Assembly (NCBI GenBank): GCA_949825045.1 | Contig: OX463818.1 | Location: forward strand, 32,690,906 to 32,754,905 | Length of the DNA stretch: 64,000 nucleotides | DNA from: Argyresthia goedartella | Taxonomy: Eukaryota; Arthropoda; Insecta; Lepidoptera; Argyresthiidae | Reading direction: 5' to 3' | In this document: positions 21,895-30,446 of the stretch, piece by piece | Layout of the letters: each line of letters starts with the position of its first letter | Position numbering within the stretch: position 1 is the first letter of the stretch | Notes under the pieces: model-generated | What the model was told of the DNA's origin: nothing | Database searches by the model: none | Seen by the model: the letters and a program-made list of their open reading frames with translations, nothing else | Made by a program: the position numbers and the translations under genes

Positions 21895-22438
21895 TCTTCT
21901 ATCCTTAATTCTACGAACTACAATTTGAATTGAATTATGTAAGATTAAATTATCTGATATTCAAATTCAAAGTGACAAAATCATCATAAAAATAACAGAT
22001 TTAATAAAAACATCTCGACCTGGTCGTTTCCAACCATTGTTACTTGTACCGTACTTTAACGAAAAACCATCTATCTGTCCTGCCAAGACACTACAATGTT
22101 ATATTAGAGTGACTGATTCCATGCGTAAGAAGGTAGATAGCTTATTTATAAGTGTTCGCAAACCACATGGACAGGTGACTTCTTCGACCTTAAGTCGGTG
22201 GGTGAAGGACACACTCAGGAGCAGCGGTGTGGATGTGTCGGTGTTTAGTGGACACAGCACGCGACACGCTGCCACGTCCGCCGCAAGCCGCCTGGGCGTC
22301 TCTCTCGATACCATAAGAAATACCGCAGGCTGGACCAGTCACTCAAACACCTTTGCAGTGTTTTCCAATAGAACTATTGTACAAAATTGTAACGCTGATT
22401 TAGCAACATCTATACTTACCGATAATAATAATTATTGA

Positions 22439-22691
22439 ACCACACTGTTTACTCTTATGATCTCAACGATATCATGATCAAGAATTGTTGTCAATTATAT
22501 AATTGATATATTATTTTTTGAAAATTGATTTCATTGTTGTTTTCTAAAGTGGAAGTAATGTTATTGGTAAATAATATACTGATTCACTTTAATTATTACA
22601 TTATTATTTCATGACCTAAATTAATTTTAATTTTAAAATTAACTTACCTTACTTTTCAAGACTGAATATTTTATTGCTATCTCTCAATGTC
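22439..22691 (+). other. DIRS-2 3' untranslated region
   Basis: Very AT-rich noncoding sequence; no feature beyond short TTAATTTTAA-type palindromes. Confidence 0.5.
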
Positions 22692-23131
22692 TACATGTGT
22701 TACTCTTGCTAATATCGAGGACGAAGCTGAGTATAATTAATGATTAAACGAACTTACCTGTACGTGAAGTTCTATCATAATTATACGAAGAGCTTCGTCC
22801 AAAGATATTAGCAAACCCACCCAGCCCTGATGTTACTTTTATGTTAAGTAACCAGCTACCCAGTCCTAAAATATTCAGGTCTTGCCTATATAAACTCTAA
22901 ACTAAATGAAGCGCGGTAAATCGTGCACATAGCACAGACTGTCGGGTTTGACAGTCAAAAAGGTGTCTTTTTTTCAGGTTTGGATTTATTTCCTCTAAAA
23001 TATAGTGTGAGACTGGCTACACCCTACGCGATACTACATGTGTTACTCTTGCTTATATCTTCGGACGAAGCTCTTCGTATAATTATGATAGAACTTCACG
23101 TACAGGTAAGTTCGTTTAATCATTAATTATC
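22692..23131. repeat. DIRS-2 terminal region: long inverted palindromic modules
   Basis: The left arm 22,732-22,811 and right arm 23,051-23,130 are inverted copies matching over about 80 bp with few differences. ACATGTGTTACTCTTGCT is a direct repeat before both (about 22,692 and 23,036). The right arm contains AAGTTCGTTT at 23,108-23,117, the same core as in the DIRS-1 modules, preceded by ACAGGTAAGT, a consensus splice donor. About 240 bp separate the arms, beginning with C-rich ACCCACCCAGCCC. The layout copies that of 14,896-15,285 although most of the sequence differs. Confidence 0.75.
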
Positions 23132-23352
23132 CATGGCAACATATTCAAATGTTCAATGTTCTTTGCATGCGTATGTTAATCGGAAGACAATACAATATTG
23201 TAATGACATGGAGCTGATCTGATAATGGAGCCGGAAGGTGACCACCAACTCTGTAACGAAACGACGCAACCCCAATCAATTATAAATTTGAGACTGATAA
23301 GTTCACTTGGCTTCGTATTTCCAATTTTTTACAATTACAGCAATCATCCGAC
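23132..23352. other. Spacer before the pogo-like pseudogene
   Basis: About 220 bp with no recognised feature. An AG-rich acceptor-like TTACAG lies just before the ATG at 23,353. Confidence 0.4.
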
Positions 23353-24420
23353 ATGGCGAAACCTCCTAAAGGAAAAAAATACAAAAAAATATATACTGAT
23401 CAAGACTTGGCTTCTGCTTTACAAGCTATTAAAGATGGCCGACCAACAAGAGAAGTCTCTCGGAAATATAATATACCCAGGGCAACTTTACAATTTCGAA
23501 AAAATAACGATATCGCAAAAAACAGACCGGGACCGGGACAGAAAAAAAACTGGTGGAGTGGATTATTGCATCAAGCAAAAGGATTCCCACGTAGAAAGCA
23601 AGACGTATTGCTCAGCGTGCAGCAGTTCTTGACAACAGAACCCAAGCCAAACAATTTTAAAGACAACAAGCCAGGAGAGGGGTGGTACAAACTTTTCATG
23701 AATAGGCAGTAACTTCGTCGAGCGCCAACGTCTCTGAGGCAAACATTCGTAACTGGTATAAACAAATCGAACAGTCACTTACTGCTGACGAATTCAAAAT
23801 TCTCGATGATCCATCTCGTATATTTAATGGTGACGAAACGGGCTTTCAAAACTGCCCTAAACATGGAAAAGTGTTGGCGGAAACAGGGGTCAGAGATGTG
23901 TACGAGACAACAAGCCAGGAGAGGGGTGGTACAAACTTTTCATGAATAGGCAGTAACTTCGTCGAGCGCCAACGTCTCTGAGGCAAACATTCGTAACTGG
24001 TATAAACAAATCGAACAGTCACTTACTGCTGACGAATTCAAAATTCTCGATGATCCATCTCGTATATTTAATGGTGACGAAACGGGCTTTCAAAACTGCC
24101 CTAAACATGGAAAAGTGTTGGCGGAAACAGGGGTCAGAGATGTGTACGAGGTGGAAACGGGAGAATCAAAGTTAAGCATAACGGTTATGTTCACCTTTTC
24201 CGCGAGCGGTGAAGTTACACCTCCCTTGATTATATACCCGCTGAAACGAATGCGATCAGATATTAGAGAATCTGTGCCCTCAAATTGAGGACTATCTCTT
24301 TCTGATAGTGGGTGGATGAACAAGGAAACCTTCTTATAATATATCACGAACGTCTTCCACCCACACCTCGTGTCAACCAAAACGCGTCTTTGTACATGTC
24401 TGGGGCAGTCGTCCATACTT
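23353..24420 (+). pseudogene. pogo/CENP-B-like (jerky-type) DDE transposase, decayed
   Basis: It starts MAKPPKGKKYKKIYT and has a Psq-type helix-turn-helix (DLASALQAIKDGRPTREVSR, KYNIPRATLQFR). The domain that follows has PGEGWYKLFMNRQ, the usual PGxxWxxxF of the second DNA-binding domain. The frame then breaks. Downstream pieces match the DDE_1 fold in order: ANVSEANIRNWY, FNGDETGFQNCPK (first catalytic Asp), then DSGWMNKETFL further on. The element is cut before the second catalytic Asp region. A 244-bp exact duplication adds another frameshift. Family identity is from motifs only. Confidence 0.78.
23661..24148. repeat. Perfect 244-bp tandem duplication
   Basis: 23,661-23,904 and 23,905-24,148 read identically by eye, starting AGACAACAAGCC and ending GTGTACG. 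Two bases (AG) of microhomology lie at the junction. The length is not a multiple of three. Confidence 0.93.
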
Positions 24421-26416
24421 TTTTAGCTAGTAAGTTTCCTTAGATTGATTAATGTGTTATGTATGTACCTATTATGTCTCATAAGCTACCTTCATTCGGT
24501 AGGTATTAATATCATTATATTATAAAACTTTAGATTTCATGTGATAGATAGTTATACGATAATATTTTTATGGACAATTTACCTATTTTGTGAAATTTTT
24601 GAATAAAAAATAAAAATATTTTTTGTAAGACTGTGGTCCATTTTGTGTATGTTTTATTATGTTGTTACATTAAAACTTTGTTATGTTTACGTACATAAGG
24701 TATAAGTTCCTACTTTGAATACATTTTATAAAAAGTTTACCTACTTATAGGTGTCGCCATCCACGACGGCGCGTGACGTAGTTATTTGCATCTTTCTATT
24801 TCATCGGGGCACTTTGCTGAAAGACAAAGATGCAAATAGCTACGTCACGCGTCATCGTAGATGGCGGTACCTATAGTTACTCATTTACATTATTATTTCT
24901 ACTGAGAATAGAGATACCTAGCTTAGCTAGCCACGTTAGCTCTTTTATAAATAAAGCATATTTTGTGATACGTGCCCAATCAATATTTTTTGTTTTAGGT
25001 CTTTACCCATGTTGATTATGTGCAATACTTGTATTTTTTTCGAATAAAACATGTTTTAAATTTATTAATTTTTATTTTGAAATCCTATACCTGGATATCG
25101 TCTTTTCACATCACTATTGCTCATTTTGCTACATTAATTGGCATAGCTACGTGTACAATGATTGGCCCGGCCATTCATTATCGAGCAGCTGGCTTAATAA
25201 TAATCATTCACACAGCGGTACTACCTAGTAACGGCCGCCGGATCAGTCACCCGATGGGTCAATACTAATACAATCTTTACACTACTCTTGCGACCGATTC
25301 GACGTGGCATCGGACGCCGTTTATTCTGCGGCGACAGCTCGGGCGACCGTTGCGCGGCGGCTGATCCGGCGGCCGATACGTTGGCTGCGGCTTACTGGGT
25401 CCTAGTCCTTCTACTGTACGAAAATCCTTCTGTTCGGTGCCCGGTTGTATATACTTAAGGCTCATTCTCATTCATAAGCCCCCCCCCCGACTAATTTTTT
25501 ATCTGTTAAGCACATACAAACTTATAAATGATTCTCGTTACGCACATAGAGTATGAAAGTAGCCGCACTGTAAACAACATTTTGCTATCTAAAATACATT
25601 ATTATGCCCCCAGAGGCCGCCACATTAATTTTAGTGTGATGTGAAGTCACATAGCTTGTGAAAAATTTGTAAAATTCTGATAAGTAGTTTAGATGTTCCG
25701 GTTGAACAAATGAACATTCATATATACCGGTCAAACACATAACCCTGCTTTTAGCTTCGCTGTATTCGGGTAAAAAACAAACATAACATCATGACTTTTC
25801 CCGTATGAAGTGGTAGAGGCACAGTTATTACAAACTATTCACTCCACACCATCCCTACTATTGTACGGGGGTACGAAATCCTTCGTGCGCGAGTTCGGCT
25901 CGCACTTGACCGGTTTTCCATAATGTATTCAAGGTTCGTACATACTTGTTCGTACCCTGAAATGGGGTACGCACATGTATGTACTGGATATTTAATGGGG
26001 TACATGTATGTACCTACATGTACGAGTACCTATATGTTGTATAAGTATGTACACTTAAAACTGAGTGAGATTCTTTAACACCCACGATTTTTACTAAACT
26101 ACTAAACCGATATACGTACCTAGGTATTTACGTGTACTTATTGTACCGTGTACGCACGAATGTCAGCATCACGCACAAACCACCTTGGTTTATGTGATGT
26201 ATTTGTATTTAGTTAAGACTGGGATCATTATTTGTATGTCAAATAAAAATAAAAATAAAGTAGGTATCAATAGAATCGAAGTTATGCCAAGTGTCATAGG
26301 ATGGTATAAATATGACGTCATCATAAGAACAATATAGGCTATAGTGTTCAGAATCTGCTATACTGTATAGCAGATTCTGTTACGCTTTATTGTGGGGCAA
26401 AGAAAAAAAAATACTT
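24421..26416. other. Noncoding region with foldbacks
   Basis: No coding gene is supported. It holds a foldback at 24,745-24,875, an inverted repeat CGGCCGCCGGATCAG (about 25,232 and 25,360) flanking a GC-rich patch, GTACATGTATGTAC-rich stretches near 25,975-26,060, and a short palindrome at about 26,350-26,380 (CAGAATCTGCTATA and its complement around CTG). GGTCAAACACATAACCC near 25,732 also occurs at 59,392, so it is a dispersed repeat end. Confidence 0.5.
24745..24875. repeat. Foldback (MITE-like) element
   Basis: Arms of about 48 bp (24,748-24,795 and 24,824-24,873) pair with a few mismatches around a loop of roughly 28 bp. Both arms contain GCGTGACGTAG and ATTTGCATCTTT in inverted orientation. 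No protein is encoded. Confidence 0.8.
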
Positions 26417-26863
26417 CTAACCCTTTCGCGACGGTCTAACACGATTGTGCGCGTCACAAGATCGAGTTTATCTCATTTATTTTACGTTTTTACGCGACGA
26501 GCCTAGCCTAGCACGTTTGCACGAGAACCGGTCTTTGACCCCCCGCGCGAATTTTGAGCGTCAATCAGTCGGCGAACAAGTGCCAACGTGTTGAGTTCGA
26601 TGAAAATTGGTGACCCCCGATTTTGCGAAAGTCAGTAAGTTTTTTTTATATATTTACTTAGTTACTGTTGGTTGCTGTTAATGATTTGTTAAATTGGATA
26701 AGTGGTGAATGTTTTTAACAGATTAGCACAGATCTATGAAAGTAAAACAGTGATCTATTTGCGTAACGAACTTTTGCCGCACAATTGTATCAACTTAGGC
26801 CGTACCTTACTGTGTTGTTTAAAAAACTTATTTGTTTTTCAACTAATTTCAGAGATCAATAGC

Positions 26864-28570
26864 AATGGAAAGAATTTTGAGCGACGCTGCGATAGCGGAA
26901 CTGCTCGGCGCTTCAAGGTGATGAATCCGATGAAGACGACGTGAACATCGCTCCCGAAGAACCTGAAGGTGATAACAGCTCCACTTCATCAGGCTCTGAG
27001 GGCGACAGCGAAGATAATAACAGACCGCTGAGTGAGCTGCAATGGAAGAGAAAGCCTTTCAATAGAAAAACCTCTACCACAACAGAGCGTTCGTCCGCCG
27101 ACGGTTATCTTAAATCCCTCAGATTACTTTGAAAGGTATTTCACATCCGAGCTTCTTGAAGAATTTGCTTTGAAAACCAGCCAATACTACATGGCCACCA
27201 TTGGTATGCAAATAAAGCCTCCGTGTTGTGTCCTTGACATCAGGAAGTTTTTTGGTATTCATGCCTTGATTGGTTGCATCAAATTTCCGAGACTTAATTA
27301 TTACTGGAACGAACGCTTCAGGTACGAACCAATCGCAAATGCGATGTCCAGGGAGAGGTTCTTCTTACTGAGAACAAACCTGCATGTAGTGGAAGTTACT
27401 GGTGTTAATCAGGCTGAAGAACAAGCAAAAAACAAACTATAGAGAATACAGCGTCGATGCCGTCCGAAAAAGATGTTTGCAGATGCCGCCTGACGCTGGT
27501 AATTATTCTATTGACGAACAAATGATCCCCTTTGATGGTCGCTGTGCAGGTTTGAAGGTTGTAATCAAGAACAATTCTCGCCCAGCAGGACTAAAGAACT
27601 TCGTTTTGACCAGCTACAGCGGGATGGTCTTATACTTCGAAATATATCAAGGAAATACAACCACCTTACCCGTTTCTAAAAAATTTGGAATCGGAGCAGC
27701 TGTTGTCCTGCGCTTAAGCATGACATTACCAGAAGTTAGCTTCTTGTATTTCGATCGATACTTTACGTCTCTTCCACTACTCAACGAGCTGAACAATCGA
27801 AAACTTGAAGGTACAGAAACATTGATGGTCAATTGATTCAATACAAAAAATAAAACTCGATACGAGTTCAAAAAGATTAGAAGATGGTCAGAGGAGAAGA
27901 CGAGACAGCTGTTAACGACGATAACAGCATCAGTATTGTCAAATGGAAGGATAATAATGGTGTGCTTTTGACCTAAACAGCATTTGGGGCTGAGCCGCGA
28001 ACCAAAGTGTCAAGATGGGATAAGAAGCGACGACGATATGTCGAAGTATTCTGTCCGGCTATAGTTAAAAACTATAATACGTTTATGGGAGGGGTTGACG
28101 TCTGCGACCAAATGCTGGAGACGTACCGGACATGGCGTAAATCCAGGAAGTGGACAACAAAACTAATCCTCCACATGTTTGACCTGGCGATCGTCAATTC
28201 GTGGTTTGAATACCGAGCCGATTGTCAAGCGAATAATCGCAGATCTAAGGACATTAAGGATTTGCTGCAGTTCCGGCTGTCTATTAGTGACAATCTTCTG
28301 CATGGTCCTCCAAGGAAAAGAAGCAGGGAAGATCTGGAGTTCGCAGATGTGCTCTCTAGTTCCACATACAGGGTAAAGCCGCTTCCATCTCTGGACAAAC
28401 AAAACGACGGCTTCAACCATTGGCCAATATATGACACTTTGAAGCAGCCTAGATGCTGCCGTTTCGAAAGCTGCTCAAACCGAACCCGCTGTCGTTGTAT
28501 GAAGTGCGACATTTATTTGTGTCTAAGCAAAGATCGTAATTGCTTTTTTAAATTTCACAATGACAATTAA
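26864..28570 (+). pseudogene. piggyBac-like transposase (second family), several frameshifts
   Basis: ATG at 26,864 (MERILSDAAIAELL) follows an acceptor-like AATTTCAG. An acidic N-terminus (DESDEDD, SGSEGDSEDNN) leads to DYFERYFTSELLEEFALKTS. The three Asp motifs are visible: SIDEQMIPFDG (about 27,510), FLYFDRYFTS (about 27,745) and MGGVDVCDQ (about 28,085). A C-terminal Cys-rich domain (CCRFESCSNRTRCRCMKCD) ends at 28,570. Frame changes occur near 26,910, 27,080, 27,420 and 27,835, and a TAA near 27,975. It is unlike the copies at 5.2 and 30.4 kb in sequence. Confidence 0.83.
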
Positions 28571-28777
28571 ATAGAAGTACAAGTATAATAATAATATTAA
28601 GGGTAATTCAAGGCTGATTAATAAACCTAGTTGATCTCAATCATAGTTCCTATTGTTGATTTGTTCTGTAAGAAGCAATAATTTATGTTATTTCTAATAA
28701 ACGGTTAATTTTGATACTAACAAGTCTATTTAATTGTAATAACCTGTATTTTATATAGCTTCAAAGTGGTATGGAAT

Positions 28778-28905
28778 GGCCCAGTCTGATACGTTTGTGA
28801 CACTCACAAATGTAGGTAGGAAGTGCAGGGCCCCAGTTGATACGATTGTGACACACACAATTGTACGTAGGAAATGTAGGGCCCAAGAAGAGACAATTGT
28901 GGGTA
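28778..28905. repeat. Tandem subterminal-type repeats (about 50 bp)
   Basis: Two full units (28,778-28,827 and 28,828-28,878) and one partial unit share GGCCC, GATACG(T/A)TTGTGACAC, CACAA(A/T)TGTA and GTAGGAA. Each unit is centred on an imperfect palindrome. Confidence 0.75.
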
Positions 28906-29553
28906 TCTAGTTTTTCCAAGATGGCATCGGAAAATGGGAAAACCGAAACCAGATTTGAAATCTACGCCCCCAAATTACCTAAAAACCATTTTCAGTTCAG
29001 TGAAATTCACAGTAGTTTTAGAGCCGGTCCGAAAGGGCTAATCATCTCAAGTGGAGTAGGTATCAAAATGAACGATATTGTGTGGCCTACTTACTTGTCT
29101 ACCCAATCCCTCTGTCGCCGCCATTTGGATAAATTAGCCACTTAGTCAAAAACCCGGGCCGTTAAGTAAGAGCCGGCATTCATTCAAATGGCTAAAGGTC
29201 CGCCGGGAAAATAAATGAACGAAACTCTTAATGAGATACCTCATTGTGCCTAGGTAAATTAATAACACAAGACGGATTGTCCTTGCACCATGTGATCGCT
29301 TCGCTCTGGCCCGCTTCGCTCAGCTCCTGGTTGTACACAGAGTTGTCAAATAACACAACCTGACTTTAGTATTCGAACGGAAACCTACAGAAACCAGACT
29401 CTGAAAGAATTCAGCTGTTGCCTTGACGCCATCTTGCAAAAAACGTTTGGCTAGCCATTTTCTTAACGCTTATTCTTAATGAACAGCCCGAATTATTAAA
29501 TAAGTGCATCATTTACTATCGCTAGGACCATTTTATTCTTATTTTGAACCATT
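28906..29553. other. Spacer with no supported gene
   Basis: A 74-codon open frame starting at 28,921 shows no known motif and is not claimed as a gene. The rest is unstructured sequence before the stop of the cyclin-like ORF. Confidence 0.4.
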
Positions 29554-30427
29554 TCACTTTTGCATGTCTTCCATCCAAGCCAGGGCCTCAGCAGCCTTCA
29601 CGACCTTCTGAGCTATGCACATCGGTGGTGATCCATACTGGCGGTATGTGGTCCTATAATTGCATTCAGCATCCGCCACCGTACGTACGGCGACGCGTTG
29701 CGAACTCATAATGGAATGGACGTTCCTCGTCTTCGCTTCTGCTGATTTGTACATAGGACAATTCAAAAGCCGATCCATAACATCGCTCTCCCTGATCAGC
29801 AGCACCGCATTTCTCACAGCTGCGGCTGCCACCGTGGACGGGTACTCCAGGCTGGTGTCAGGACTGACTACCCCCCCTGACATGCAGAGACAGGTGGCAG
29901 CCACCTCCAATTCTCCAGGGAACTCGGGTTCACACCAGGAGGAGAGGATCGTAATGAAGTCGTTCGGGATGACTGGTTGCGGTGGAAAGTTCAAAGTCTT
30001 CAGCAACACCATCTCAATCCTTTTCAGCATGCCCACCGTGAACGCTTTATTGGAGCACTTGACCAGTCTTAAGGCAGGCCGACTACGGTAGTGGAACTTC
30101 TCGGCGACCCAATAGCAAGCGGTGGCTAATAGCTGTAGCTGTTCTACGCTGATTTTTTTTTGGTCTAGCATGGCGTCGAGGTAACAGAAGGCCGCTTTGA
30201 GGACAGCCGGGTCTCCATTTGGATAATCGAATTTCATGAGCCAGTTCAGCACGCATGCGCGAATGTCACGTGGTATGGCGATTTTCTCTAAGCAGGGTCT
30301 CTTCTCAACAGCGTAACTGAACAGGTCCTCTGTATAACCCCGACTCAGCTGAGTTGAGTATAGTTTATCCAACGAAAAAAGCGGCTTTAGTCTCTCAATA
30401 ACACTGCCACTGATGACAAGTTTCGTA
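29554..30427 (-). CDS. Cyclin-box protein, 5'-truncated
   Basis: An uninterrupted frame of about 290 residues, with no ATG at its 5' end: it is open from the junction at about 30,427 (a non-ATG TTG at 30,372 is not a convincing start). The central part has the cyclin N-box pattern: CVLNWLMKFDYPNGDP, FCYLDAMLDQKKISVEQLQL, LATACYWVAEKFHYR and MLKRIEMVLLKTLNFPPQPV, then a second helical repeat (LEVAATCLCMSGG). Such proteins bind and activate cyclin-dependent kinases; the exact cyclin type is not recognised. The base composition is more GC-rich than the flanks. It may be one long exon of a host gene or a truncated retrocopy. Upstream it is cut by a palindrome and piggyBac copy 2. Confidence 0.75.
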
Positions 30428-30446
30428 TCATCAGTGGCAGTGTTAT
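30398..30446. repeat. 19-bp perfect palindrome at the cyclin/piggyBac junction
   Basis: 30,398-30,416 and 30,428-30,446 (TCATCAGTGGCAGTGTTAT) are exact inverted copies with an 11-bp spacer. The right arm ends exactly where homology to piggyBac copy 1 begins (30,447). Confidence 0.92.

Larger units (their letters stand above)
17618..21935 (+). mobile_element. LINE inside the DIRS-2 recombinase
   Basis: A plus-strand LINE with a coiled-coil ORF1 (about 17,640-18,470), a spacer, and an ORF2 (18,781-21,779). It ends in a 3' region with a long (CA)n tract. It belongs to the same broad group as the LINE at 52.4-57.6 kb: the ORF2 proteins share IIKPWITPG, the FG(F)RxGKSTEDAV block and the region around the active site. 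Edges are inferred from where recombinase homology stops and resumes. Confidence 0.85.
17164..22438 (+). pseudogene. DIRS-2 tyrosine recombinase, split by a LINE, catalytic Tyr lost
   Basis: The N-terminal domain is at 17,164-17,382. The catalytic Arg is in TDHRAQT near 17,605, just before the LINE. The rest resumes at about 21,947 (IKITDLIKTSRPGR) and runs to 22,438 with His-x-x-Arg in FSGHSTRHAATS and GW in NTAGWTSHS. The nucleophile position, which is FARFYHRE in DIRS-1, reads FAVFSNRT here, so Tyr is replaced by Ser. Even without the LINE this recombinase would be inactive. Confidence 0.83.
15206..23131 (+). mobile_element. Second DIRS element (DIRS-2), lacking ORF1, split by a LINE
   Basis: After the right-hand palindromic arm the RT begins almost at once (GGTAGATTGTCCCGATTC at about 15,290); no Gag-like ORF1 is present. 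RT, RNase H and recombinase pieces follow with many frame breaks. A plus-strand LINE (about 17,618-21,935) interrupts the recombinase. A terminal region with the same architecture as DIRS-1 closes the copy (22,692-23,131). Confidence 0.83.
26417..28905 (+). mobile_element. piggyBac-like element, second family (decayed)
   Basis: Contains the transposase remnant 26,864-28,570. The left side starts with TAACCCTTTCGCGACGG, which resembles a TTAA plus CCC terminus, and CACGATTGTGCGCGTCACAA close by. Related ACGATTGTGAC sites recur in the repeats at 28,778-28,905 on the right. A matching right terminus was not found, so both edges are approximate. Confidence 0.6.

Noticed and set aside
22923..23126. 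67-codon frame between DIRS-2 palindromes
   Set aside because: It runs across the inverted repeat and has no protein motif; better explained as element terminus.
28921..29145. 74-codon plus-strand frame starting at a good ATG
   Set aside because: No motif, no neighbour support, length expected by chance.
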